Below, piece by piece: positions 46,713 to 55,558 of a stretch of 64,000 nucleotides of DNA. This DNA is from Prostheceraeus crozeri (Eukaryota; Platyhelminthes; Polycladida; Euryleptidae). Within the stretch, counting starts at the first letter, position 1. The number at the start of each line of letters is the position of its first letter. The notes under the pieces were generated by a model. The model saw only the letters and a program-made list of their open reading frames with translations. It was not told the DNA's origin and did no database searches. Both the position numbers and the translations under genes were made by a program. The stretch lies in assembly GCA_907163375.1 (NCBI GenBank), contig CAJQUW010008691.1, positions 52,132-116,131 of the forward strand, read 5' to 3'.

Positions 46713-47984
46713 CTATTGATTCTTCATCATCATCATCAATTGATTCTTCACATCATCATAAATTGTTTCTTCAACATCATAAATTACACTTTTTGGTATA
46801 GGATGCCATTCCCTGATAGGATACCATTCTCTTATTGGAATATCTAACTCTAAATTACATTTTTTATCTGATAATAATATAATAGAGAAAAATATTGGTC
46901 TTTGATCTCTTTTGGAAAATTTAATAACACCACCATAATCTGAATCACTTTTAGTTTTTATTAAAGATGATAAAATTTTAAATTGATTAGATGTAAATCC
47001 TAATTTAAATTTTGTAGACCCGAATCATAGCTGTCTAACAGTATCTTCAACTATACCATCATTATTATTTTCAATTGTAAGAAAATGAAATTTAGATAAA
47101 TTTTTATAATTACTAATATTTTTATAATCTTTTTTACCATTTACACCATTTTCAGATGTTTCAGAATCATCATCCATATTATCATCATCTATATTATTAT
47201 CATGATTATTATCATAAGATTCTTTAAGATTGGGCAAAGCCCTAGAACCTTCAGTTCGTTTATTATGATTATGATTATGGACATTGTTAATAGTATAAGG
47301 TGTTGTTCACATATAAATTTTTTCTTGTTGAGCTAAACCATTTATGTAAGATTTTAATAAATTAATATTTAAATTGGAATACAATCCTATATATATATCA
47401 TCATCATATCTTTGCGGCATTTCTAATGTTTCTTGTTTATAAATTGTATCTCTATAATATACTTGACATAATAATTCTTCATTATGTTTTTTACTCTCTA
47501 TGTGAATGTTATATTGATTTTGATCGTCAACAAATAATCTAATTTTTTCTTTCGAAAAAGATTTTAATTTTTTAACTAATTTTTTAATATTGATATAATT
47601 AATAATTTTATTTTCTATCCAATCAGTATTACTAATTGGTAACACTGCTCTAATAAAACCATAAACATTATTATGACCTATTATAACCATATTTTCTTTA
47701 TTTAATTCAACATAAGCTACATCATTATATTTACTTACTATATCCATAAATTTAATAAATGGATCACCCGGAAATAAACAATAGTTAGTTTCTATAGAAG
47801 GTAAACCTTTTGTTTGTTCTGTAAATATTTCGGCTTGTAATTCAAACAAAAGATTTACATCTATACATGGATTTGTAATAGTATTATTATTAAAACATTT
47901 ATTTTCAAATCCCGTTGATCTCGTCGATTAAGAAGAACAGGATGATGAGGACGAATATAATTTTTTTAAATTTGCTTTATCCAT
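46713..47984 (-). pseudogene. Polinton leftward gene of unknown function, possibly clamp-like
   Basis: A single minus-strand frame of about 424 codons, from ATG 47984 (AAAAAAATGG) to TAG at 46713-46715, is interrupted only by in-frame stops: TAA 47928-47930, TGA 47307-47309 and TGA 47025-47027. There is no frameshift. The first half has FIKFMDIVSKYNDVAYVEL, INIKKLVKKLKSF and KIRLFVDDQNQYNIHI. An Asp/Asn-rich linker follows, then FKLGFTSNQFKILSSLIK and a strand-rich tail. The repeat of 'helix then strands then K-x-L-x-K-x-LK' is reminiscent of sliding clamps, but I see no signature and this is a guess. It is the only leftward gene in the centre of the element. Confidence 0.6.
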
Positions 47985-48030
47985 TTTTTTATTTTTATTA
48001 GAAAAAATTTTATTTTTTTATTGTTAAAAA

Positions 48031-48918
48031 ATGATGTTACCAAATGTAGGTGGAGGTGCATATATCCCGAATAATCGTGAATTAGAAATAGAAATAGAAA
48101 ATTATATTATGAAAACTGGAGACGTTTTATCTGGTCCATTGCATCTTTCTATTCTTCCGCAACAAAATACAGAGTTAACAAATAAACAATATGTTGATAC
48201 ACAAATCAATGACTTAAAAGAAAAATATATAAACGATGTTTTGGTTCCACTGATGAATGAATTAAAGTTGCTAAAACTTAATGACAAATCATTAAACGAA
48301 AAATTATTAAAACTTGATAAAAATGATAGAGAGCTAGAAGCATATATAGCAAAACTTTTTAAAAAGATTTCTGAACAGTCAAAAATTTTAATATTACTTT
48401 CTATAAAGTTAAAATCTGCAGTCATTAAAACTAAACATCAGATACAACTATTGAAAGAACAATTAGAAGATGAAATAGAAAAACTACCTGAAAGAATTAA
48501 AAAAAATTTAAAGCAGTTACAAACTACATTCCAAAAAAGTGTTGATGAATTAAGTTCTAAAATTACTCAACAAATGAAAAAGATGAATAGAATAACAAAT
48601 GAAGTAAACTCACTTAATGAAAAAGTTGACAAAATGAAAACTCTTAAAATCAATTTAGAAAATGAATTAAAGAAAAATTTACAAGAAAACTCTAAAGAAA
48701 ATACAGAACAGTTAGATGCTGTTAAAAGACAATTAGATGTTCTTAAAATTAAGTTAAATGCTCTTAAAGCGGCGTTGAAGATGAATCAGGAGAAAATGCA
48801 AGTTAATAGAAAAGAAATTAAAGTACATCACACGCTGCTTGACGCAATAGATAAAGTGCAACAGTCAATTAATAAAGTTATCTCGAAGTTGTTGTCCATT
48901 CACAAACGTAAATCTTAA
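48031..48918 (+). CDS. Coiled-coil protein with phage-fibre-like N terminus
   Basis: 295 residues, intact, start GTTAAAAAATGATG. Residues about 27-57 contain MKTGDVLSGPLHLSILPQ and TELTNKQYVD. This is the 'M-x-G-x-x-SGPL-x-L... A/T-x-K-x-YVD' module found at the base of many bacteriophage tail fibres. The rest (about 60-290) is almost pure coiled coil with Lys/Leu heptads. The gene divides away from the leftward gene before it and is followed by structural genes. I infer a trimeric spike or fibre attached to the virion. The motif is seen; the role is inference. Confidence 0.6.
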   Translation: MMLPNVGGGAYIPNNRELEIEIENYIMKTGDVLSGPLHLSILPQQNTELTNKQYVDTQINDLKEKYINDVLVPLMNELKLLKLNDKSLNEKLLKLDKNDRELEAYIAKLFKKISEQSKILILLSIKLKSAVIKTKHQIQLLKEQLEDEIEKLPERIKKNLKQLQTTFQKSVDELSSKITQQMKKMNRITNEVNSLNEKVDKMKTLKINLENELKKNLQENSKENTEQLDAVKRQLDVLKIKLNALKAALKMNQEKMQVNRKEIKVHHTLLDAIDKVQQSINKVISKLLSIHKRKS

Positions 48919-48990
48919 ACGGACCAAAGGCCTCGAGGCTTTAGCCGATCGTAAATATTTTTTCCCAAAAGTCAAATTTAATCCTAAAAA

Positions 48991-49553
48991 ATGCCTATAA
49001 TTCATGAACACAATCTTAAACATTTTTCTTCAAATCAAAAAATTGCTCATGAACCATCTATGAAATCTGTTTACCATTATGACAGTGTAGAAACAATCGG
49101 AACACAAAAGTTCCTAGGCACCGCAGGTGCCGTCCAAAAAGAAGGGGATGGCATCTTTTCTGGTATTGGTAGTATCGTTAACTTAATTAAAAATAATAAA
49201 GATTTGATTACATCTGCTGCAAAAGGAGCAGCTGCTATAGGTAGTACAGCTAGTGCAATATCAAATGCTGTTAAATATCAAAACGAATTAAAACAACTAG
49301 AAGCTATTCGTAAACTTAGGAATGATTCTGAAGAACTAAAAATTTAAAAAAACTTTCAGAGGAAACAAAAAATAAAATTGCTAACATAGCTGTTGGGGTA
49401 ACCTTGAGGAGCGGAGCTCCGTCTGATAGTAAACATAAGAAGAAATCAGGCGTAGCCATAAAACGTTCAATTGAAGAAATAAGAGGCAATGGTATTAATA
49501 GCAACCTTCGGTCTAACCAGCAAAGCTGTAGCGGAGCTGGTCTAGCAAAATTC
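48991..49553 (+). CDS. Small structural-type protein, frame break at A7
   Basis: Start CTAAAAAATGCC. A polar N terminus is followed by a glycine/alanine hydrophobic helix (LITSAAKGAAAIGSTASAI) and a charged helix. The frame stops at 49347 on an A7 run (49346-49352). A shifted frame then continues through IANIAVGVTLRSGAPSD and ends AGLAKF at 49553. EGDGIFSGIGS resembles an adenain-type cleavage region. GC-rich hairpins lie inside the coding sequence (49112-49126, 49404-49416, 49516-49541). It is probably a minor virion protein, not identified further. Confidence 0.5.
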
Positions 49554-49667
49554 TAAAATTATATTTTTTAGTAAAATTATTTTAGTAAAATTTTTTAGCA
49601 AAATTATTTTAGTAAAATTTTTTCTGTGTGTGAGAAAAAACAAAAAGTCAAATTATTTTTTATAAAA
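49554..49667 (+). promoter_or_regulatory. AT-rich repeats upstream of the capsid gene
   Basis: TTTTAGTAAAATT and TTTAGCAAAATTA units repeat about five times (49560-49622) before the capsid ATG. A comparable tract with two TAACTAGAATAGATTAAAAA units (51112-51190) precedes the gene at 51203. They may be promoter or spacer regions. Confidence 0.45.
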
Positions 49668-51001
49668 ATGTCTTCGCTTATCGAAAATAAATTTAGATTA
49701 GACGATGCTCCGTTCGTCAGTTACAATCAAAAAAGAATGACTATATAAGAATTGCTATGAATCCCGGATCTTCCAGTAGAGTAAATACTGGAGGTGATTT
49801 AATTTTTGAAGTTGATAATCAACAAAGTTATTTATATCTACCTGATTCATTTTTACACTGTGAATATTCTTTATATAGTGATGCCAATTTTACAACACCA
49901 TTACCAGATACCGATAATATTGCACTAGAGAATAATTTCTTTCCAAAATTATTTACACAAATGCGTTTAGATGTTGCAACTCAAAATATAGAAACAATAA
50001 GTGATTCTCCAGGTGTAATTGATACAATGCTTAGATTTGTAACAATTGGTGAAAATAATAAAAAGTATGAAATCGAAGGTTGGTTTCCTGATACTAATGA
50101 TGGTATAATTGTTGATGATTTATGTCACGCTGGAACAGATGCAGCAGGAATTGCGAAAGATGCAGAAAATATTGCAAAACATTTAAATAAAACAAATAAT
50201 GATACATATAAAGAAAGACGTGAGTTTAACAAGAAAAGTAAGCAAACAGTAAATTGGTCATTGTCTCCATTATTCGGATATTTAGATTATGATAAAATAT
50301 CATATCAATTAAAATTTAAATTAATAATTCATCGTACAGCAAATAATGAATTAATCTTTTTTGGTAAGACTGGAAAAAAAGCATATTTAAAAATTGATAG
50401 ACTTGAATGGTGGATTAAGCATATTACTCCTAGTTTAGAGGTTGAAACAGCTATTGCAAAAAGATTAAATACTAACAAACCAATTCCAGTTAATTTTCTA
50501 AAGCGTACTGCTAGTTCAGTAACTTTTTCCGAACAAAGATTTAACTGGCATTTTACTAGAACTGCGAATACTCCAAGATATTTATTACTAACTTTTCAAA
50601 GAAATAATTCTCCAAGTTTTGATAAGAACAATAATCTCTTCCATATTAATACAATTCGAAGTTTACAAGTTTCATTAAATCAAACCCGATATCCAATTGA
50701 TCCATTAAGATTCGATGATACCAATAATCAATTTATGGAAGGATATGATTCTTATCGAAATCTTTGTATAGAATTTGGAGTTGAACCACAATTAACTCCT
50801 GGAGATTGGAGACATTTATATCCTGTTTTCTGTTTCGATTTAAGTGCAGAATCTGAAGATATTATCAACACTGGTTGTGATGTAACAATTAATATTGAAA
50901 AGAAAGATTCCACAACTTCATTGATGGCTTATGGTTTATTGCTAGAAGATGTAAAATATTCAATTGAAATTCTTAATGGAAAGATGGCTAGGATAGGTTA
51001 G
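49668..51001 (+). CDS. Polinton major capsid protein (double jelly-roll), one frame break
   Basis: From ATG 49668 (TATAAAAATG) a frame of 24 codons meets a stop at 49747; a one-base shift at an A6 run (49729-49734) connects it to the open frame to 51001 (about 414 codons from 49757). The body carries segments typical of Polinton major capsid proteins: QSYLYLPDSFLHCEYSLY near the N terminus, WSLSPLFGYLDYDK, and a C-terminal jelly-roll with PVFCFDLSAES and TGCDVTINIEKK. These proteins form trimeric capsomers. Its place between small structural genes fits. Without an indel or slippage the product would start internally. Confidence 0.82.
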
Positions 51002-51202
51002 TAACCTGAGGACCTTTGGTCCGATAGGCTAAAGCCCAAGACTTCGTCGATTAATTAATTAAATTCTTAGATTAAAATTTTTTAGTAATTAGTAATAAAA
51101 TTGTTTTGGTAACTAGAATAGATTAAAAAAATTCTTAACTTAAAATTTTTCATAACTAGAATAGATTAAAAATTTTGATAACTTAAAATTTTTTTATTAA
51201 AA

Positions 51203-51686
51203 ATGTCGCAAGCGAAAAGTAATAATAATAAAACTGTTGAATTAAAATTACGTAATATTGTTGACAAAAATACCCCTAAAACTATTACGATTAACAAAAA
51301 AAAAGTATTACATAAGTAAACCAATGATAGAGAATATTCAATTACAAGAAGAAAAGAATGGCGGGATTCTCCCATTAATTCCACTAATAATAGGGGGCAT
51401 AGCAGCTGCAGGAAGTGTTGCAGGTGGGACAGCTGGTATTGTCCAAGCAGTAAATAAAAATAAATCAGAGAAGGCAGCATTAGAAGAACAAAAACGTCAT
51501 AATAGAGGGTTAGAGAAAGTTGCTAGGGGTGACGGAATAGTAGATAATTTTATTAGTAAATTAAAATTAGTTGATGAAGGAAAACGAGTTCTTAAAAATA
51601 TTCTCCACAATGTTGATGATTTAATTAAAATTAAAGAAACTAAAGATGGTTCTGGAATATATCTAAGTCCTAGTATGATTCGGTAA
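51203..51686 (+). CDS. Small hydrophobic structural-type protein, frame break at A9
   Basis: Start TTATTAAAAATGTC. The first frame stops after about 38 codons (TAA near 51317), just past an A9 run (51296-51304). The shifted frame is then open to 51686. It has a long glycine/alanine hydrophobic helix, GGILPLIPLIIGGIAAAGSV, then a charged helix and ends with GSGIYLSPSMIR. A Gly-rich helix plus a terminal G-x-G-(I/L)-(Y/F)-L recalls minor virion proteins processed by adenovirus-type proteases. The role is inferred from composition and position. Confidence 0.55.
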
Positions 51687-51689
51687 TAA

Positions 51690-51778
51690 CCTCAGGACCT
51701 TTGGTCCGATCGGCTAAAGCCTCTGAACCTTTGGTTCTATAGGTTAGTAACCTGAGGACCTTTGGTCCGATTAGGTAA
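51690..51778. repeat. Cluster of GC-rich mini-hairpins
   Basis: Consecutive hairpins GGACCTTTGGTCC, GGCTAAAGCC, GAACCTTTGGTTC and again GGACCTTTGGTCC, separated by GATCGG/ATAGG spacers. The same first pair occurs at 51010-51036. The cluster fills the gap between two genes and may form terminators, though the same sequences also lie in coding regions. Confidence 0.8.
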
Positions 51779-51800
51779 AACATTTATTTTATCTTTTAAA

Positions 51801-53162
51801 ATGAATTCTACAAATTCCGAAAATTTAATTAAATTAAAAATTGCTAATTTAGATTTATTAAATTATTTATTAAACAAAAATAAAAACTCAAATTGTAAAA
51901 TTTATGAAGGTAACGACGACAAACAAAGTTTGGCTACTACCTACAATGGTGACATACAAAAAACATTAGAAAACTTTCCTGGCTTTATTTGGAGTAAATA
52001 TTCGAAAGAAAAACATCTTCCTGGTCTTTCATATACTGGTCCAGGAACTCGATTAGATATAAGACTAGATGAGAATAATAATCCGAAACCAGGTGAAGAA
52101 CCAATAAATAGAGTAGATGCCGCCGCTTATAGACATGATTCAGCTTATCGAAATCATGATCTAAGTTCTCCTCATGCAGCTGATAAGAAGATGATTCAAG
52201 AATTAGATAGTATTCAAAATACTACATTTAGAGAAAAAATTGAAAGAATGTTTGTTAAGAAAGCTTTACAAGCTAAAATATTATTCGGACAGGGTTTAAA
52301 TGAAACGACAGCAAAGCTGTCTGAGAGCAACGCTCGAACCTACGCGTCTGAAATGTCGAATGACCTAGGACGCTATGCGTCTGAAATTCATAAAGAATAC
52401 AGAAAGCCGAAATATCTATTGAAAGTAAAAGTATTTAATAAAGATGATATTTGGAGTGCTGATCTTATTCATATGCCGAATGAAAGGGACTACAAATACG
52501 CATTGACCGTTATAGATTTATATGCACGATACGCTTGGGTAAAGCATTTAAAAAATAAAAGTGGTCTATCAGTTAAATATGCGTTTGAAGAAATCTTTAA
52601 AGAAAGTAAGAGAAAGCCAAAAAAATTGTTTGTTGATAAAGGGTCGGAATTTTATAACCGAAACGTTCAGCCACTATTTGAAACTGTTTATTCAACTGAA
52701 AATGCAGGGAAGGCCGTAGTGATAGAAAGATTCAATCGGACGTTAAAAAATAAATTACTCAAGAAATTTACTGAGCAAAGAAATCAGAAATGGTTGAAGA
52801 TATTACCAGGAATTGTAGAAGAGTACAATAATAAAGTTCATTCTGGTATTGAAGAAACTCCAAAGAATGCTTCTGACGACCCTGATTTGATAAGAAAGAA
52901 AATATTCGAGAATAATTATTCGAATGAGAGTAATCCGAATTTGCAGAAACTTAAGCCGAAATTTAAAATTGGAGATAGAGTTAGAATATTTAAATATAAG
53001 AATAAATTTGAAAAAGGCTTTGTTGGCTATTGGACGAAAGAGATATTTGAAATTTGTAAAATAAATCAAACTTATCCGATTACTTATGAAATTAAAGATT
53101 TAGATAATGAGGATATCAGAGGCCGATTTTATCAAAATGAATTACAACGAACTGATTTTTAA
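51801..53162 (+). CDS. Phospholipase A2-like / retroviral-type integrase fusion
   Basis: 453 residues from ATG 51801 (CTTTTAAAATG), intact. Residues about 72-135 form a parvovirus-type phospholipase A2 module: LPGLSYTGPGTRLD (Gly-rich Ca-binding loop), then DAAAYRHDSAYR with the catalytic His-Asp. A linker with GC-rich hairpin inserts (residues about 170-195) leads to the integrase core: WSADLIHMP (first Asp), LFVDKGSEFYN (second Asp), VIERFNRTLKNK (Glu). A C-terminal SH3-like region follows with FKIGDRVRIFKYKNKFEKG. The integrase would insert the element; the lipase module would breach membranes if part of a particle. I see no zinc-binding domain before the core. Confidence 0.9.
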   Translation: MNSTNSENLIKLKIANLDLLNYLLNKNKNSNCKIYEGNDDKQSLATTYNGDIQKTLENFPGFIWSKYSKEKHLPGLSYTGPGTRLDIRLDENNNPKPGEEPINRVDAAAYRHDSAYRNHDLSSPHAADKKMIQELDSIQNTTFREKIERMFVKKALQAKILFGQGLNETTAKLSESNARTYASEMSNDLGRYASEIHKEYRKPKYLLKVKVFNKDDIWSADLIHMPNERDYKYALTVIDLYARYAWVKHLKNKSGLSVKYAFEEIFKESKRKPKKLFVDKGSEFYNRNVQPLFETVYSTENAGKAVVIERFNRTLKNKLLKKFTEQRNQKWLKILPGIVEEYNNKVHSGIEETPKNASDDPDLIRKKIFENNYSNESNPNLQKLKPKFKIGDRVRIFKYKNKFEKGFVGYWTKEIFEICKINQTYPITYEIKDLDNEDIRGRFYQNELQRTDF

Positions 53163-53196
53163 TTATCATTATTTTCATTAGGCGTAGCCATAGAAC

Positions 53197-53651
53197 CTAC
53201 GGTTCGTTCAATTCTAACATAATATCTAGAAATGGTACTCCTTCCTGTAATTTAAATAAAACATAAAGACATAATTGACCGCAATATGTAGTTCCTGGTT
53301 TTTGAATTTGAAATGTATTATAAATTCCATTGCCTAGTAATTTTTTGACTTCGTTTGTAGGTGGAAGTCCGTATGAGTCAAAATGATAATTAGAACAGTT
53401 TATATTTCTTTGTCCTGCTGACCAATGTACACCTTTTTCATCTGAGGTATGAAGATTTGTTATGAAATTTACAGTTTGAACTTTGTTCCGGGAACTGAAG
53501 GTTCCTGTTGGCTTATTTTTTAGGAATTGTTATTCGTCTCTCATTAGAACATGAAAATTCTTTATTCCTAATTCATTTGCGATTTTCTTTAGGTCGAAAT
53601 TTGTCGTGGTTTGCGTTCCATATAATTAAAAAACTCCTTTATGTTGCTCAT
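53197..53651 (-). pseudogene. Adenovirus-type cysteine protease, decayed
   Basis: On the minus strand, from ATG 53651 (ATAAAATGAGC), frames shift at least twice near the N terminus (NELGIKNFHVLMRDE lies in a second frame). From about 53492 one frame is open to TAG 53197. It shows GVHWSAG (catalytic His), NYHFDSYGLPP (Asp region) and TTYCGQLCLYVLFKL (catalytic Cys, 53269-53289), the adenain-type order and spacing. In Polintons this protease is thought to mature virion proteins. A hairpin insert GGAACTGAAGGTTCC (53496-53510) lies at the frame break, and another at the stop. Inactive as it stands. Confidence 0.82.
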
Positions 53652-54007
53652 TTTATAATAAAAAAATTTCTTAAGGGACCCCTAGAAGTCAGAAAGGAGG
53701 GGGTATTGATTTAAAACTGTTCTCAAATGATGACTTTCCTTACTACTTATTCGATTTTGAAATGATAAATATATATAATTATTCTAATCTATGTTGTTTT
53801 ACATATTTCCATTTTCTTCATGAACTTCTCAAAATGAATTAGAAAAAACTGAGTTTTAGATGGTTCTTGAATCACTGCTTGCTTGCTTGCTTTTCAGATG
53901 TAGTTGTCCACAAAATCATTTGTCTTGAATGGCTTGCAATTGTGATGTCTCTTCATCTTGAGTTGATGATGTCCCCGTTTGTAGATTTAAAACTATTTGA
54001 CTTGTTT
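53652..54007. other. Gap between two leftward Polinton genes
   Basis: AT-rich, no intact frame. It includes a GGGACCCCT sequence near 53675 and a (CTTG)n run at 53876-53892. Confidence 0.4.
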
Positions 54008-54340
54008 TCATGTCTTATTATAATAATCCATCTCAAGTTGTTCATCAAAAGAACGCTTCATTCTCGCCGTTTCACGTTTCACAATATATTGATTTTGTAA
54101 AGTTCTTCGCTTACGTTCTAATGCAGCAGCGCCTTTAACTTCATTTAAAATTCGCTGTGATATTTCACACGACGTCAAGAAATCATCAAAATCAATATCA
54201 CTAATGTTTTCCAAACTTTTTTGTAGTTCCACAGTATTTATGAAATGATTCTTCTTTACAAATTCGTTGATCAGGCACACTTTTTTTGCGATTTGTCCTT
54301 TTGTCGTTTCAATACGATCACCCAAATGTTTACTCATCAT
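54008..54340 (-). CDS. Polinton leftward 110-aa protein, unknown
   Basis: An intact minus-strand frame with two adjacent ATGs at its start. It is helical and charged: EFVKKNHFINTVELQKSLEN, DIDFDDFLTSCEISQ, then a basic segment ALERKRRTLQ. It could be a small regulatory or DNA-binding protein, but I recognise no family. Confidence 0.5.
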   Translation of the reverse strand: MMSKHLGDRIETTKGQIAKKVCLINEFVKKNHFINTVELQKSLENISDIDFDDFLTSCEISQRILNEVKGAAALERKRRTLQNQYIVKRETARMKRSFDEQLEMDYYNKT

Positions 54341-54479
54341 GAATGATAGAAATGAATGAGATGAATTAAAATAAACTAACTATCTAATACTCCTTGAGAG
54401 AAGAACTTCATTCGTTAATGTGTTTCATTGTTTAAGTGATTGTTTAAGATTGCTATAACAACTATCTTGCATATCGGCG

Positions 54480-54815
54480 TTGCCCTTATGCGTTCTAAAT
54501 TCACAATAAAAATTGCTTTTTTATTATCACCACACCCGCATGTGTTCTCAATTCACAAGAAGAATTGCTTTTTTTATTGCTGCCCGTATGTGTTTTAACC
54601 TATTCATGTGGAAACAGGAAACGCTAAATGAATTTTGCAAATCGATTTCTAAAACTGAATTTGAAAACAGACTTTGCAAACGGATTTTGAAAATGGATTT
54701 TGAAAACAGATTCTGAAAATAATTTACGTAGGGGTAAATTGAAATGTCAAAACTTTTACACACGCGTAAGTTGAAATGCCAAAAGTTTACCGATGAGTAA
54801 ATTGAAATGACAAGA
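54480..54815. repeat. Three tandem-repeat blocks near the right end of the Polinton
   Basis: About 55-bp units (AATTGCTTTTTTATT..GTGTTCTCAATTCACA) lie at 54485-54598. About 18-bp ATTTTGAAAACGGATT-like units lie at 54650-54718. About 35-bp units (GTAAATTGAAATGnCAAAA..TTTAC) lie at 54733-54812. None is coding. Confidence 0.65.
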
Positions 54816-54959
54816 GATAGCACGATAATTTTAGGGGAAAGCTGCTAGATGTTTCTCTCTCTTCAATTATCAGCCAGTGTACGGGTTCATTGAATAATTT
54901 TGGGTTTATGAGTTACAATGATCTTCTAGTTCACACAATTAGTACTTTAAATAATGTTG

Positions 54960-55066
54960 AGCATACAATAACGAAGAATGTCTAAGTAATAATTGCGTCT
55001 TCTTAATTTATCATAATGCTCTAATCTTAATAATAATTGAGAACCATTTCACCTGTTTTTAATTGA
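54960..55066 (-). pseudogene. Truncated inverted copy of ORF1 beside the right TIR
   Basis: The minus strand continues from the TIR-borne start of ORF1, skips about 80 bases, and then matches its CTCAATTATT...TTAAGATTAGAGCATTAT segment (54995-55045). So the right end carries a broken second copy of the first part of ORF1. Confidence 0.7.
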
Positions 55067-55552
55067 GATAACGAAGGATATATTCTTGCGGTTTCATCCA
55101 CTTTTGTTTCTTCCATTTTTAAAGAAATATTATTAGTCACATGTTGTATTTTAAAAACCTGAAAGATGGATAAAATTCATGAATTTGAAATTCTCAACTT
55201 TTATGATTTTTGGTGTCCTGGAACGGTCATGATTTAAGCGAGAAAATTGTAATTCTCAAATTTTGAGATTCTTAACTTTTATGATTTTCGGTGTCCTGGA
55301 ACGGTCATGATTTAAGCGAGAAAATTGTAATTCTCAAATTTTGAGATTTTGAAAAATTTGAAAATTGGGTATTTTTAAAAACGCTTAAATTTTCGCCCTT
55401 CGGCCACGTGAAATTTGAAGTCTACCTAAATTTTTGAAATTTTTGAAATTTTGATTTTTTGAAAAAACCCCGCAAAAGTGTGACATCCGGCGCAAGCGAA
55501 GCGAAGCAAAGCGAAGCGAAGCGTCGCGCCGGATGTCACACTATTTACTACT
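55067..55552 (-). repeat. Polinton right terminal inverted repeat (486 bp)
   Basis: An inverted copy of 38818-39287. The difference in length comes from the hairpin at 55477-55542. It has the same 17-bp stem, but a 32-base loop of GCGAA repeats instead of the 17-base loop on the left. Confidence 0.93.
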
Positions 55553-55558
55553 GAAGTT

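Larger units (their letters stand above)
38818..55552. mobile_element. Complete Polinton/Maverick, 16,735 bp
   Basis: This self-synthesising DNA transposon, or integrated virus relative, starts AGTAGTATATAGTG and ends in the inverted counterpart CACTATTTACTACT. It is flanked by a perfect 6-bp duplication GAAGTT (38812-38817 and 55553-55558), the Polinton hallmark. It carries the full diagnostic set: protein-primed polymerase B, retroviral-type integrase, packaging ATPase, adenovirus-type protease, major capsid and penton-like proteins. It is markedly more AT-rich than the host DNA, apart from short GC-rich hairpins. Nonsense and frame breaks in the polymerase, protease and other genes suggest this copy is defective. 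Confidence 0.97.

Noticed and set aside
48102-48425. Minus-strand 107-codon serine/phenylalanine-rich frame
   Set aside because: It is antisense to the Lys/Leu coiled-coil gene; composition alone explains it.
51166-51480. Minus-strand 104-codon leucine-rich frame
   Set aside because: It is the antisense shadow of the small hydrophobic structural-type gene on the + strand.
51690-51778. CRISPR-like array (regularly spaced hairpins)
   Set aside because: The units are different small palindromes with irregular short spacers in a eukaryotic transposon; no array structure and no cas genes.
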